The notes: generated by a model from the sequence alone, not told the origin. Positions 16,378 to 25,358 are shown, counted from the first letter of the stretch. The stretch is 35,432 bases of DNA from Methanobacteriota archaeon (GCA_002689345.1 NZFU01000073.1:1-35432); one strand, 5' to 3'. Translations and numbers: made by a program.

Positions 16378-17703
16378 TCAAACATCAGGTAAAAGACCAA
16401 CTTTCGATAAACCAGTCCAAACAGGATTCAGCCATCCTGGGATAAATCGATGACGCAAATATACTGCAGCGGCTAAAGTTAATTTTTGGAATTTGTTCAA
16501 CTTTACTCTCTTGGTGAATACATCACCCTGTTGCCTTTCGATCTGCTTCAGTATCTTGTCATAGAATGCTATCATTGCAGCAGGTGAGTATCGAGTACGT
16601 CGAGGTAGGAGTGGAAGCAATTGTTTTGCTTCTTCCAAGTAAGTTCTTGCTCTCTTAGCATAGTGGTGCACATAAGGCTCCCATGTTGTGTTGAGGACTA
16701 CATCTCCGTTTAGTTCAGACTCTGTGATACCATTTGCCTCAAGTTCGTTTAGTGGAAGATATACTCTGTTCCTTTGGATGTCTTCACCCACATCACGCAA
16801 AACATTTGTCAATTGCATGAAGATGCCCCATGATTCAGCGAATTTCTTTGCTCTTGGGTCATCGTATCCATAAATCTCAATGCACATCAATCCAACAACA
16901 GAAGCAACTCTGTAACAATAGATGTACAATTCATCAAATGTGCGATACCTGTTGTTATACAGGTCATCTTCCATTCCTGTGATCAAGTCATCGAAGACGC
17001 TTCTAGGAATATTGTATCGCTTTACAGTATCCTTCAGTGCAAGGAATACTGGGTCGGTACTACTGGATTTAGCATAGCAGGTTGACAACTTCTTTCTGAA
17101 GAAGAATAGTTGTGTTATCTTTTCAAGATACAAATCCTCTTGCAGAATGGTATCCTTGTTTTGTAAACTTTCTAATTCAACCCTGTAAGCAACAGCCTCA
17201 GGGTCCATCTCTCCTTGAGAGCCAGGGAATCTGTCTTGCCAATCGCCATCGGCAATATCGTCAGCTCTACGGCAGAATGCGTAAACAGCGCACATTGCAA
17301 GACGTTGTTCATCTGGAAGATATTTGAATGAATGATAGAAGTTACCTGCCTCCCTCATCGTCAACTCTTCACAGTATGAATATGCTAATTTTAGTAATTC
17401 AGCAGGAGGGTCTCTTGCCCATATTGGGGCATCGAGGTGATTGAATGGATCGATTAATTCATCTTGCTCTCCAACGATTCCGATGAATGCTGCACCTTCA
17501 CGTAGTGCCTCCATTGCAGTAAGGCTAACCGCCTTTACAGCGTCTGCTGTAAGGTTGACTGCAGCACGAAGTCTTTGAGCGGCTGACATGCCTTCTTTTT
17601 TGACACCAACTTCCTTTGAAGCGCCTCCCTTAAGCGGGAATAGCAAATCAAGTGGTTTGCGTCGCTCTAGCATGTCGCTCAAACAACCTGTTTTCATTCT
17701 CAT
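16378..17703 (-). CDS. Phytoene synthase-like head-to-head prenyl synthase with N-terminal extension
   Basis: The C-terminal ~340 residues are a squalene/phytoene synthase fold. The first aspartate motif is CRRADDIAD and the second is LTNVLRDVGEDIQRNRVYLP, both intact. YCYRVASVVGLM is the conserved segment before the second motif. It would join two C15 or C20 prenyl diphosphates to make squalene or phytoene. The first ~95 residues are an extra domain (GMSAAQRLRAAVNLTADAVKAVSLTAMEALREGAAF), helical and without a recognised family. Paired ATGs occur at 17703 and 17697. An AAAATACC box about 22 nt upstream fits leaderless transcription. Phytoene or HpnD-type squalene synthase cannot be separated by eye. 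Confidence 0.9.
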   Translation of the reverse strand: MRMKTGCLSDMLERRKPLDLLFPLKGGASKEVGVKKEGMSAAQRLRAAVNLTADAVKAVSLTAMEALREGAAFIGIVGEQDELIDPFNHLDAPIWARDPPAELLKLAYSYCEELTMREAGNFYHSFKYLPDEQRLAMCAVYAFCRRADDIADGDWQDRFPGSQGEMDPEAVAYRVELESLQNKDTILQEDLYLEKITQLFFFRKKLSTCYAKSSSTDPVFLALKDTVKRYNIPRSVFDDLITGMEDDLYNNRYRTFDELYIYCYRVASVVGLMCIEIYGYDDPRAKKFAESWGIFMQLTNVLRDVGEDIQRNRVYLPLNELEANGITESELNGDVVLNTTWEPYVHHYAKRARTYLEEAKQLLPLLPRRTRYSPAAMIAFYDKILKQIERQQGDVFTKRVKLNKFQKLTLAAAVYLRHRFIPGWLNPVWTGLSKVGLLPDV

Positions 17704-17732
17704 TTATGAGTGTGAGGGTATTTTGCACCTTA

Positions 17733-17745
17733 CGCCCTACGGGCG
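17733..17745 (-). promoter_or_regulatory. GC palindrome upstream of the phytoene synthase-like gene
   Basis: CGCCC-TAC-GGGCG lies in the 83-bp gap between the two prenyl synthase genes, about 30 nt before the start and just upstream of the likely TATA box (17720-17727). This position suits an activator or a terminator hairpin of the upstream gene better than an initiator element. Confidence 0.4.
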
Positions 17746-17786
17746 ATATTAATTGAAATCTCTAGGAGATTCTTTGAATAAATTTC

Positions 17787-18803
17787 TCAAGCATCCTTGT
17801 TCTTCTCGAGTAAACGACGAACTCCACCAGGAATAATCAGTGCCCTCAACAATTTTCGAGCATAGGATTTTATTTCAGTTCTTGCAACTTTAATTCTCTC
17901 TTCCGAATTCAAAATATTTCCAGTTCTTAACAGCGTCACAGTGCGCTGTCCAATCAATACAGGAAGCATACTTGATGCCTTGAGTCTGAACTGTTTTTCA
18001 GGCAGCATACGGATATATTCTACAGCAGCATCAAGATGTTCGTTGGTTAGGTCTAGATATGAGTCATATAACGGCCTAAAAGAATCGATGTTTTTCTCAT
18101 CCAACAGGTCCTCAGGCTTCAGATTATGCTCCGAGAGAGATTTCTGAGGAATGTAGCATCGACCAAATCTTAGGTCTTCGGGAATGTCTCGTAGAATATT
18201 GATCATCTGAAGCGCCTTTCCAAATCGGATTCCTTTCGCTAAAAATTCCTTTTCTTTTTCAGGAGATAATGTGATTAGATGAGATAGTGACATCTTACTC
18301 CAAAATACCCCTACGCATCCAGCAACTCTGAACGCATAATCATCGAGTTCTTCTTCAGAAGATAATGCCGAAATATTTCCTCCATCTTTGGCTGTTCCAA
18401 ACCGTTCAAGGTCGAGAATTTGACCGCCAACAATAATTTCTAAACATTCTAAGATAAGAACTCTGTCTTCTTCTCTATAGACCTCTAAACCCTCTACGAC
18501 ATCACTTACATTACGAAGGAGTTCCGCTTCATTTTCATTGGTTTGAATTAGGGCTATTTCTGTGAAGTCAGGCAATGTAGATGATCTACCCTGAGCAACA
18601 TCATTGTAATCTCTGAGTAGCTTAAGTAAAACCTCGCTTTCTCCATGTTTAGAATCAGCAATTGTATCTGCAACTCGTGCGAGTAGGTACAATAATCCAA
18701 TCTGTCCTCTAATCTTCTTTGGAAGATATTTGAGAGTAGGATAAAATGAACGCGATGTTGCTTCAAGCAAAGCATCGATTTTCGGGTTTATCAACACCGC
18801 CAT
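17787..18803 (-). CDS. Squalene synthase-like head-to-head prenyl synthase
   Basis: A 338-residue member of the squalene/phytoene synthase family, of a different subgroup from its neighbour. It has ATSRSFYPTLKYLPKKIR near the N-terminus, the first aspartate motif ARVADTIAD, and the second NILRDIPEDLRFGRCYIP. The FRVAGCVGVFWSKM segment fits the active site wall. The likely product is squalene or a related C30/C40 chain. The ATG at 18803 has GAGGGGA four bases upstream. It lies upstream of the phytoene synthase-like gene on the same strand. No desaturase or cyclase lies in the window, so the final product (squalene, carotenoid or retinal precursor) is open. Confidence 0.9.
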   Translation of the reverse strand: MAVLINPKIDALLEATSRSFYPTLKYLPKKIRGQIGLLYLLARVADTIADSKHGESEVLLKLLRDYNDVAQGRSSTLPDFTEIALIQTNENEAELLRNVSDVVEGLEVYREEDRVLILECLEIIVGGQILDLERFGTAKDGGNISALSSEEELDDYAFRVAGCVGVFWSKMSLSHLITLSPEKEKEFLAKGIRFGKALQMINILRDIPEDLRFGRCYIPQKSLSEHNLKPEDLLDEKNIDSFRPLYDSYLDLTNEHLDAAVEYIRMLPEKQFRLKASSMLPVLIGQRTVTLLRTGNILNSEERIKVARTEIKSYARKLLRALIIPGGVRRLLEKNKDA

Positions 18804-18842
18804 AATTTCCCCTCAAATCACCGGAATAGTTCTCTGTTCTTG

Positions 18843-18854
18843 ACCCTGTGGGGT
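18843..18854 (-). promoter_or_regulatory. ACCC/GGGT inverted repeat upstream of the squalene synthase-like gene
   Basis: ACCC-TGTG-GGGT, a weak 4-bp inverted repeat 40 nt before the start, in the 213-bp divergent gap. It resembles the stronger C/G palindromes elsewhere but could easily be chance. The rest of the gap shows only AT-rich boxes, for example near 18912-18922. Confidence 0.2.
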
Positions 18855-18981
18855 GGAACCTGAAAACAATGCTTAATCTGGCAATAATTTAGCGCCGCAA
18901 ACCGGTGACATAGAATATGATTTTGGAGATGACTAACTACATCCAAACCAGCCACATTTATGGTGGAATTGATGGCAAGGG

Positions 18982-18990
18982 TTTATTTTG
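18982..18990 (+). promoter_or_regulatory. TATA box of the zinc-ribbon gene
   Basis: TTTATTTTG is centred about 30 nt before the ATG at 19017. A nearly identical string (TTATTTTGA) precedes the P5C dehydrogenase gene, also followed by a C/G palindrome. It supports 19017 as the real start instead of 18960. Confidence 0.45.
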
Positions 18991-19001
18991 AATCAACCCA
19001 G

Positions 19002-19016
19002 CCCCTCTACGAGGGG
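19002..19016 (+). promoter_or_regulatory. C4/G4 palindrome touching the start codon of the zinc-ribbon gene
   Basis: CCCCTC-TAC-GAGGGG is a perfect 6-bp inverted repeat ending right before ATG 19017. The GAGGGG arm could also be read as a Shine-Dalgarno-like element. It would lie across the transcription start predicted from the upstream TATA box. Confidence 0.5.
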
Positions 19017-20483
19017 ATGGGTATGCAGTGCGGCTCTTGTGTTGAAGAGATACCTGATGACAGCATATTCTGTCCCGAATGTGGCGCACGTCAAGAAATG
19101 AGCCGTGCCGGGGGACTGCCCGGTGTTGGAGCGGTCGGTTTGGGCGGCCAAGATGTTACTGGAGGTCGCAATTTCGGAGTAGTTTCTGGAGAAGCGGTCA
19201 TGAATCAAAACATGGGTCAAGGTATGCCTGGACAGGGAATGCCACCCGGTATGATGCCAGACATGATGAGTCAAATCGCACAAAATATTCCTGGGATGCC
19301 TATGCAAGGTATGCCTCCGGGGGGAATTCCTCCTGGTAATGTCACGCCATTGACTGGCCAAAACCCTCCACCAAATATCGGTGGGGCTAGAGGAGATATG
19401 CCACCTGCTTCCAAAGGACCTTCATTGGCTAGTGGAGCTGGCCCAAATCAACAATTAGGAGGTCAAAACCATCAACCAGGTGGTCTAGCAATCTCCAATA
19501 ATCCATCACTTTCACCTACCGATGCAATGGTAAATCGCATTGCAGAAGCAGAAAGAGCCGTCAAGAACGAACGTAGAAGCCAGTGGCTTCAGATGAACCA
19601 AGAATCTGCTGCAAATGTCTTGTCCTCAATCGGAGGAGAGTTACCTTCTCATCTCAAAGGCTCGAATGATGAGGCTAGTGCTGCACAATTTTTGGCTGAT
19701 GCTATTGGTACTGGCAAAGATGAATCTGGAAACGAAGCACTATTCAGGCGTATGTCCGAAGTGGCGGTGCGCAGAGTTGCTCGCAAGCGCGGTGTCGCGG
19801 TAGAAACTCCGCAAATCAAATCCGAAAATGGAGTATTGACTGTTAATGTAACTTACATCGATGATGGCAGGGTATTGGATACTCCAGAAGATCTATCATC
19901 AGCTTTCGAACATGCAATTTCTACCGAGGTTGCATTGAAGGGATTAGACACAATTGTCGAGATTGCATTATTCCGTTCTAAGGATGGTGCGGTTGCTAAG
20001 ATCGGTGCAGATTCTGTTGAGTCTGTCTCAACCGATAGCGATGAAGAAATGTTCGCATGTGAAGTGTGTGATGGCTTAGTCAAGGAATCTGATAACGAAT
20101 GTCCTCACTGTGGTGCAATGTTCGAAGAAGATGAAGATGATGCTCCAAGTGGAGGTCCTCCTAGTAGAGGCGGTCCTCCAAAGCGTGGTGGCCCACCAGG
20201 CCCATCTCGTGGTGGCCCACCTGGTCCATCTCGTGGACCTTCAGGTCCATCTCGCGGTGGCCCTCCAAAGCGAAGTGGTCCTCCTGGTGGCGGTGGCCCT
20301 CCAAAGCGAAGTGGCCCTCCTGGCGGCGGTGGCCCTCCAAAGCGAAGTGGTCCTCCTGGCGGTGGTGGTCCTCCAAAGAGCGGTGGTCCTCCAAAGCGTG
20401 GCCCTCCTAGTGGCGGCCCCGGTGGCGGTCCTCCAAAGCGTGGTGGCCCTCCTGGTGGACCAAAACGTGGTCCTCCTCGATGA
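19017..20483 (+). CDS. Double zinc-ribbon protein with long disordered GGPPKR tail
   Basis: The 488-residue protein starts with a zinc ribbon (Cys5, Cys8, Cys19, Cys22; MGMQCGSCVEEIP). A Met-Gly-Pro-rich stretch follows (repeats like GMPGQGMPPGMM), then a charged helical and beta middle domain (about 185-340). The second zinc ribbon has C348-x2-C351-x10-C362-x2-C365. The last ~115 residues are repeats of GGPPKR and PSRGGPP, very basic and predicted disordered, like RGG tails that bind RNA and form condensates. No enzyme motif is seen. The start is set by TATA spacing; 18960 remains possible. I do not recognise the family. It faces sucD with 15 bp between stops. Confidence 0.8.
   Translation: MGMQCGSCVEEIPDDSIFCPECGARQEMSRAGGLPGVGAVGLGGQDVTGGRNFGVVSGEAVMNQNMGQGMPGQGMPPGMMPDMMSQIAQNIPGMPMQGMPPGGIPPGNVTPLTGQNPPPNIGGARGDMPPASKGPSLASGAGPNQQLGGQNHQPGGLAISNNPSLSPTDAMVNRIAEAERAVKNERRSQWLQMNQESAANVLSSIGGELPSHLKGSNDEASAAQFLADAIGTGKDESGNEALFRRMSEVAVRRVARKRGVAVETPQIKSENGVLTVNVTYIDDGRVLDTPEDLSSAFEHAISTEVALKGLDTIVEIALFRSKDGAVAKIGADSVESVSTDSDEEMFACEVCDGLVKESDNECPHCGAMFEEDEDDAPSGGPPSRGGPPKRGGPPGPSRGGPPGPSRGPSGPSRGGPPKRSGPPGGGGPPKRSGPPGGGGPPKRSGPPGGGGPPKSGGPPKRGPPSGGPGGGPPKRGGPPGGPKRGPPR
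20256..20363 (+). repeat. Three tandem 36-bp coding repeats (GGPPKRSGPPGG)
   Basis: Units start at 20256, 20292 and 20328, nearly identical at the DNA level and each encoding GGPPKRSGPPGG. A partial fourth unit follows from 20364. Flanking stretches repeat shorter parts of the same pattern. The differences are mostly third-position T/C changes, so the array is likely recent and unstable. Confidence 0.9.
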
Positions 20484-20498
20484 AGAAAAACTTCGCTT

Positions 20499-21410
20499 TC
20501 AGCGTAGTCCCGCTTCTTTCAGACTTGCTAGCAAGACTTGTCCTAGTTCACTTGGGTCTCTAGCACAAGCGATTCCTGCGGCTTCAAAAGCCTCGAACTT
20601 CTCTTCTGCAGTTCCTTTTCCACCAGAAATAATTGCACCAGCATGACCCATTCTCTTACCAGGTGGCGCTGTTGCTCCTGCAACGAAACCAACGATTGGT
20701 TTAGTACAATTTTCTTTGGCCCATGCAGCAGCTTCTTGCTCTGCATTACCCCCGATTTCTCCAATCATGACAATCGCTTCGGTTTGCGGGTCGGCCTCAA
20801 ATGCTGATAGACACTCAATGAATCCGGTACCATTGACTGGATCTCCTCCGATTCCAATGCATGTAGATTGGCCTTCGTTAATGCTCATTGTCTGAGCCAC
20901 TGCTTCGTAAGTTAGAGTTCCAGATTTAGATACAATCCCGATTCTACCCTTTGCATGTATGTGGCCTGGCATGATTCCTAATTTCGATCCTCCAGTTTCT
21001 CCGGGAGTAATAATTCCTGGACAATTTGGTCCAATCAACCTGACATTCTCTCGATTTGCAACATATGCAGCAGCATTTACCATATCCAGTGTTGGAATAC
21101 CTTCAGTAATACAAACAATAACACCTGAACCCTTTACAGTTTCAAATGCATTTGCAGCCTCAATAATTGCTTCTCCAGCAAAAGGAGGAGGTACGTAGAT
21201 TACAGTAGCATCAGCATCGGTTTGCTTTATCGCTTCAATCATACTATTGAATACAGGTACACCAAGAACCTCTTGACCTCCTTTTCCAGGAGTTACACCA
21301 CCAACCAAGTTAGTGCCATATTCAACCATTTTTCCAGCATGGAACATCCCTTGCTTTCCAGTTATGCCTTGAACAAGGACCTTAGCATCTTCTTCTATCC
21401 AAATCGCCAT
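20499..21410 (-). CDS. sucD: Succinyl-CoA ligase alpha subunit
   Basis: The 303-residue subunit binds CoA and carries the phosphohistidine. It shows the CoA domain [22 protein letters not shown], the [13 protein letters not shown] and [13 protein letters not shown] motifs, and [17 protein letters not shown] with the active-site His. With SucC it interconverts succinyl-CoA and succinate in the TCA cycle with nucleotide synthesis. The ATG at 21410 has GGTGA five bases upstream and starts one base after the sucC stop; a longer frame to 21440 would overlap sucC. It is the second gene of sucCD. Confidence 0.97.
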   Translation of the reverse strand: MAIWIEEDAKVLVQGITGKQGMFHAGKMVEYGTNLVGGVTPGKGGQEVLGVPVFNSMIEAIKQTDADATVIYVPPPFAGEAIIEAANAFETVKGSGVIVCITEGIPTLDMVNAAAYVANRENVRLIGPNCPGIITPGETGGSKLGIMPGHIHAKGRIGIVSKSGTLTYEAVAQTMSINEGQSTCIGIGGDPVNGTGFIECLSAFEADPQTEAIVMIGEIGGNAEQEAAAWAKENCTKPIVGFVAGATAPPGKRMGHAGAIISGGKGTAEEKFEAFEAAGIACARDPSELGQVLLASLKEAGLR

Positions 21411-21411
21411 T

Positions 21412-22620
21412 TCACTCACCGCCTCCAATAAGGGATACAATTTTTTGTGCTCCCTCTGCTAAATCATCAGCAGGATGAATATTCAGATCTGAAGCAGCTA
21501 GAATCGCTTTTCCTTCATCGACATTTGTCCCGGCTAATCTGACGACCAGTGGCACATCTAATCCTAATGATTGGGTTGCTCCAATTACTCCTCTAGCAAT
21601 AATATCACAACGCATAATTCCTCCAAAGATATTGACCAAGATACCCTTGACATTAGGGTCCTCTAAGATAATTGAGAATGCTGTCTTAACCTGTTCTTCA
21701 TCAGCACCGCCTCCTACATCGAGGAAGTTAGCAGGCTCACCTCCGTACAACTTGATTACATCCATTGTAGCCATTGCAAGTCCAGCACCATTTACCAAAC
21801 ATCCAATGTTACCATCTAGTTTGACATACGAAAGACCGGTTTCTTTGGCTCGAATCTCTACATCTTCTTCCTCGGACAAATCTCGAAGGTCATTCCAATC
21901 CTTGTGGCGGAATTCAGCATTTTCATCGAAACTAATCTTGGAGTCTAAAGCGACGATTTCATCATCTTCAGTCTTGACTAGAGGATTTATCTCAACCATA
22001 GCACAATCTTGGGAGATGAACATGTCATACATCTTTCCTAGCATTTTGAAAAATGATTTTAGTGCATTACCTGAGAGTCCTAGTGCCATTCCTAAGTCTC
22101 TTTTCTGGAATCCCAAAAGTCCAGCGTTTGGGTCCACGTTAATCTTGTGGATTTTTTCTGGAGTGTTATGTGCAACATCCTCAATATCCATTCCACCTTC
22201 AGTTGAAGCCATAATTAGAACGGTCTTTTCTTCTCTATCAACTAATAGAGCCAAGTAATATTCGTGTGCGATTGCACAGCCGGATTCAACGTATAGATTG
22301 TTGACAATCTTACCTTCATCTCCAGTTTGAATTGTAACCAAAATGTTTCCTAAGATGTTAGATGCATAGGTTTCAACTTCTTCTCTAGAGAATGCAATTT
22401 TGACTCCACCTTGCATTACTTCTTCGCGAGTCTCAGGATTGTACATTGTACCCTTGCCGCGCCCTCCGGCGTGAATCTGACTTTTTACTGCAACAATCTT
22501 TGAACCTAAGGCGTCATATGCTTCCAGTGCATCGTTTACACTGGTGCAATGTACTCCTTCAAGAACAGGTACTCCTGCCGCCTTCAACAAGGCTTTTCCT
22601 TGGTACTCGTGAATATTCAT
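21412..22620 (-). CDS. sucC: Succinyl-CoA ligase beta subunit
   Basis: The 402-residue nucleotide-binding subunit begins [19 protein letters not shown], with an ATP-grasp domain ([19 protein letters not shown]) and a C-terminal ligase domain ([34 protein letters not shown]). It pairs with SucD encoded next. ATG 22620 is chosen on the family N-terminus; the frame extends four codons further to a non-ATG start. The upstream leader has a G7 run and TTGGGAAG rather than a clear AGGTGA site. It is divergent from the nucleotidyltransferase at 22725. Confidence 0.97.
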   Translation of the reverse strand: MNIHEYQGKALLKAAGVPVLEGVHCTSVNDALEAYDALGSKIVAVKSQIHAGGRGKGTMYNPETREEVMQGGVKIAFSREEVETYASNILGNILVTIQTGDEGKIVNNLYVESGCAIAHEYYLALLVDREEKTVLIMASTEGGMDIEDVAHNTPEKIHKINVDPNAGLLGFQKRDLGMALGLSGNALKSFFKMLGKMYDMFISQDCAMVEINPLVKTEDDEIVALDSKISFDENAEFRHKDWNDLRDLSEEEDVEIRAKETGLSYVKLDGNIGCLVNGAGLAMATMDVIKLYGGEPANFLDVGGGADEEQVKTAFSIILEDPNVKGILVNIFGGIMRCDIIARGVIGATQSLGLDVPLVVRLAGTNVDEGKAILAASDLNIHPADDLAEGAQKIVSLIGGGE

Positions 22621-22724
22621 GTTGCTTCCCAACCCCCCCGACCAAAAGACGCCCTTTCAATGATGCGATAATTCGTTGTCTAGTTCACGATGTGTTCAAT
22701 AGCCAAGTTGTAGTCGCACAATAC

Positions 22725-23696
22725 ATGCAGGTAGTCGTTCTTGCTGGAGGAATCGGTTCACGCCTTCGTCCATGGACAAATGATGTCCCAAAACCACTTC
22801 TGCCCATGCTGGATGCTACTCTATTGGAGAGAGTTGTCGAAGGCGTTCCTTCCGATTTAGTCGATGAAGTGATTGTAGCAGGTGGTTACAAAGTTGATAT
22901 GATCAAAGATTACTTCAAAACAGCCAATGTTGATTTTGATGTACGAATCGTTCCAGAAGATGAACCGCTTGGTACCGGTGGAGCATTAGGTAATTGTAGA
23001 GATATAGTCTCAGGTAGATTTGCTTGTTTTAATGGCGACATTGTATCGTCTCTGGATGTTGCTCCAATGCTTGAACAGCATTCAAAAATGAATGTGAAAG
23101 GCACTCTTGCTTTATGGGAAGTTGAAGATCCAACTAGATTTGGAATAGTTGGACTTGATGAAGGTAACAAGGTCACTCAATTCAAAGAAAAGCCAAAGCC
23201 AGAAGAAGTATTTTCTAATTTGATAAATGCAGGCTCTTACTTACTTGAAGACGAAGTATTCGACATCATGCCTAAGACAAAACATAGTCTAGAGAGAGAT
23301 GTATTTCCTAAGTTAGCTGAAGAAGGAAGTCTAGCGGGTTTCCCATTCGAGGGTTACTTCATCGATGCGGGTACTCCAAGCAGTTGGCATGACGGAGTGC
23401 TTCGATGTATAGAAGAAAAGCGTTTCAAAACAGGCTTGGTTTCTCAAGGCTCTTGGCATCAAGGAAGGAGAACAATCGCCCGTAATTCTATGGTTCAAGG
23501 CGGTTGTATTGTTGCAGGAGAAGTTAATGATTCCACTTTGCTTAAAGGAGCAAGAGTTGAATCGGGCGCAGTTGTTTCAAATTGTTTAATCGGTGAAGAT
23601 GCAGTTATTGGTCGGGATGCTCAATTATCAGGAGTAGTAGTTGGCCATCGAAGTATTGTTCCACCCGGTCATATCCAAAGCGAAGGCACGTTTTGA
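22725..23696 (+). CDS. Sugar-phosphate nucleotidyltransferase with left-handed beta-helix
   Basis: A 323-residue protein of the NDP-sugar pyrophosphorylase family. The nucleotide loop is VVLAGGIGSRLRPWTNDVPKPLLPM; catalytic-region motifs include GTGGALGNCRD, CFNGDIV and FKEKPKPEE. The C-terminal ~90 residues are hexapeptide repeats (GCIVAGEVNDSTLLKGARVESGAVVSNCLIGEDAVIG), a left-handed beta-helix as in mannose-1-phosphate guanylyltransferases and Glc-1-P nucleotidyltransferases. The likely product is an activated sugar for glycan or glycolipid synthesis. The longer frame from 22446 is antisense to sucC and not conserved. An AT-box near 22697 fits leaderless transcription from 22725. Confidence 0.9.
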   Translation: MQVVVLAGGIGSRLRPWTNDVPKPLLPMLDATLLERVVEGVPSDLVDEVIVAGGYKVDMIKDYFKTANVDFDVRIVPEDEPLGTGGALGNCRDIVSGRFACFNGDIVSSLDVAPMLEQHSKMNVKGTLALWEVEDPTRFGIVGLDEGNKVTQFKEKPKPEEVFSNLINAGSYLLEDEVFDIMPKTKHSLERDVFPKLAEEGSLAGFPFEGYFIDAGTPSSWHDGVLRCIEEKRFKTGLVSQGSWHQGRRTIARNSMVQGGCIVAGEVNDSTLLKGARVESGAVVSNCLIGEDAVIGRDAQLSGVVVGHRSIVPPGHIQSEGTF

Positions 23697-23735
23697 ATCG
23701 CAGTCTCCAAAAGGGAAGCGCATTGTCGCTATTGT

Positions 23736-24395
23736 ATGGATGCCCCACTTGTAGTAGTGAATTTCAAGACTTATTCAACAGCAATGGCCGATGCTGCAGA
23801 AGCATTAGGCCGTCAAATGGCTAGTGTTCAAACCAATGCTAGGATGGTTGCAGTAACCAGTGCATTCGACCTTTCAACTGTAAGTGCAATCAGTGGATTG
23901 GAAGTTTGGTCACAGCATTTAGACCCGGTAGGACAAGGCTCTCACACCGGATGGCTAGAGCCAGAAACAGCCATTGCAAGAGGAGCTAGTGGGACTATTA
24001 TCAATCATGCAGAGCACAAGGTCTCTATTGAGCATGTAAAACAACTCATGGCCATGCTGCCCGATGGTTTCCCAATCTGTGCTTGCGCAGCAGATGTTGC
24101 TGAAGCAAGAGCATTAGCTGAACTGGGCCCTACCTTCATTGCAGTAGAGCCACCTGAATTAATCGGTGGAGATATTTCAGTAACCACAGCAGACCCATCA
24201 ATCGTAAGTGATACTGTGGCAGCGGTTAAGGAAGTAAATCCGAATGTTCGTATTTTGTGTGGAGCAGGTGTGAAGAATGGCCAAGATGTTGCTACAGCGA
24301 TTTCATTGGGTGCAGAAGGTGTTCTTTTGGCAAGTGGTGTAACCAAGGCCAATGACCCTGAGTCTGTTCTTTCAGACCTAGTTTCTAAGATTTGA
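23736..24395 (+). CDS. tpiA: Triosephosphate isomerase, archaeal type
   Basis: The 219-residue protein is the short archaeal form of TIM. It has NFKTY near the N-terminus, the catalytic histidine region WSQHLDPV, SGTIINHAEHK, the catalytic glutamate in FIAVEPPELIGGD, and the phosphate-binding LCGAGVKNGQD and EGVLLASGV. It interconverts DHAP and glyceraldehyde-3-phosphate. It follows the nucleotidyltransferase by 39 bp. Its last 18 bases overlap the 3' end of the convergent gene. Confidence 0.96.
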   Translation: MDAPLVVVNFKTYSTAMADAAEALGRQMASVQTNARMVAVTSAFDLSTVSAISGLEVWSQHLDPVGQGSHTGWLEPETAIARGASGTIINHAEHKVSIEHVKQLMAMLPDGFPICACAADVAEARALAELGPTFIAVEPPELIGGDISVTTADPSIVSDTVAAVKEVNPNVRILCGAGVKNGQDVATAISLGAEGVLLASGVTKANDPESVLSDLVSKI

Positions 24396-25358
24396 AGCCT
24401 TGGCCATCTCAAGTGCTGATTGTTCTAATCTTGCCCGAACTAAATCTTCTCCTCCAGGACATGTGTCACGATGACCACATGTTCTGCAAGTTCTCTTATT
24501 ATTGGCGAGAGGGATTTGAGATAGATCACAACTCGGACCAAGCCTATTATGCAAATCAATCATTGCGTCCATATCCTTTCTAATCATCTGAATTGCATCG
24601 CTTAGATTTCTTTGACTACAACGTTCACTCCATCTATTCCATCTACCACGATTCCAAAATAAATTTTCTACAATGTATCTTTCAGCATATTCTGGCAATC
24701 CCTTCTGAACAGTTGCCCACATTACCATGGCCATATTCTCTAGGCGTTTATCATCACCAGGGTTCGATACACCCTGTACTGTAAATCTAAGAAGATGACA
24801 TGTAGATCCACTAATCCATACCAAGTCCGGTGAAATATGTAGATTGAACTTGTCTAAACCTGTAACCTCTAATCTCGAAAAGGTATACCATTCAGTAATT
24901 CGACCTTGTAAAATATCTACGATTGGTTTTGATTTCATAACAGCATGAAATCTATAACACGCAATCTCTACCAATCGGTCGATTTCTTTTCTTTTTATTT
25001 TGTTACGTAGAGTACTAGTTCCACCGATTCTAGTTTCGATTACATCGATTACTGACTTTTGTCTTTCAATAGCTCCAATTATTCGATGCCTAATCTTTGC
25101 CGCCAAGTCCCTTTCAATCCAAACTTTGTCATTAGAGAATGCAGTTAATCTCTCAATTATGACTCCACGAAGAGATCTTTGCATTAATCTCCAAGTAGAT
25201 GACCAATCTGATATATTCCTAAGATGTTGATTAAATCCACCTTGTCTTCTACCAAATCCATATTTTAAAATCCATGCCCTTGGACATTTATTCATTAGAT
25301 TTCTACGACTGATTGACCATCTTTTTGGACGGTTAGCCCACTTATTGATTGTGCTCAT
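24378..25358 (-). CDS. Fe-S PD-(D/E)XK nuclease-like protein with degenerate active site
   Basis: The 326-residue protein has the frame of a Cas4/AddB-type RecB-family nuclease. Cys25 in NKCPRAWILKYG near the N-terminus and Cys291, Cys294, Cys300 in CRTCGHRDTC near the C-terminus match the four-cysteine Fe-S clamp. The expected catalytic stretch D...(D/E)xK would fall in ISPDLVW...CHLLRFTVQG, where Asp178 is kept but the acidic residue and lysine are not. So the nuclease is probably inactive while the Fe-S fold remains. It may bind DNA structurally. An AT-box about 26 nt upstream fits a leaderless start. The 3' end overlaps tpiA by 18 bp; the gene is divergent from the channel. Confidence 0.65.
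   Translation of the reverse strand: MSTINKWANRPKRWSISRRNLMNKCPRAWILKYGFGRRQGGFNQHLRNISDWSSTWRLMQRSLRGVIIERLTAFSNDKVWIERDLAAKIRHRIIGAIERQKSVIDVIETRIGGTSTLRNKIKRKEIDRLVEIACYRFHAVMKSKPIVDILQGRITEWYTFSRLEVTGLDKFNLHISPDLVWISGSTCHLLRFTVQGVSNPGDDKRLENMAMVMWATVQKGLPEYAERYIVENLFWNRGRWNRWSERCSQRNLSDAIQMIRKDMDAMIDLHNRLGPSCDLSQIPLANNKRTCRTCGHRDTCPGGEDLVRARLEQSALEMAKASNLRN

Noticed and set aside
18960-19016. Earlier start of the zinc-ribbon gene
   Set aside because: The extra 19 residues are unlike the zinc ribbon start and a TATA-like box lies inside them at 18982-18990. Not excluded completely.
20256-20363. 36-bp tandem repeats resembling a short CRISPR array
   Set aside because: Units touch without spacers, stay in frame and encode GGPPKRSGPPGG inside a long gene. 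It is a protein repeat, not CRISPR.
20110-20646. Plus-strand frame of 178 codons rich in Val/Leu/Ala
   Set aside because: It is the alternative frame through the GGPPKR repeats and the antisense of sucD; repeated codons avoid stops by chance.
22446-22724. N-terminal extension of the nucleotidyltransferase
   Set aside because: It runs antisense to sucC, has no family resemblance, and the nucleotide-binding loop begins right after the ATG at 22725.
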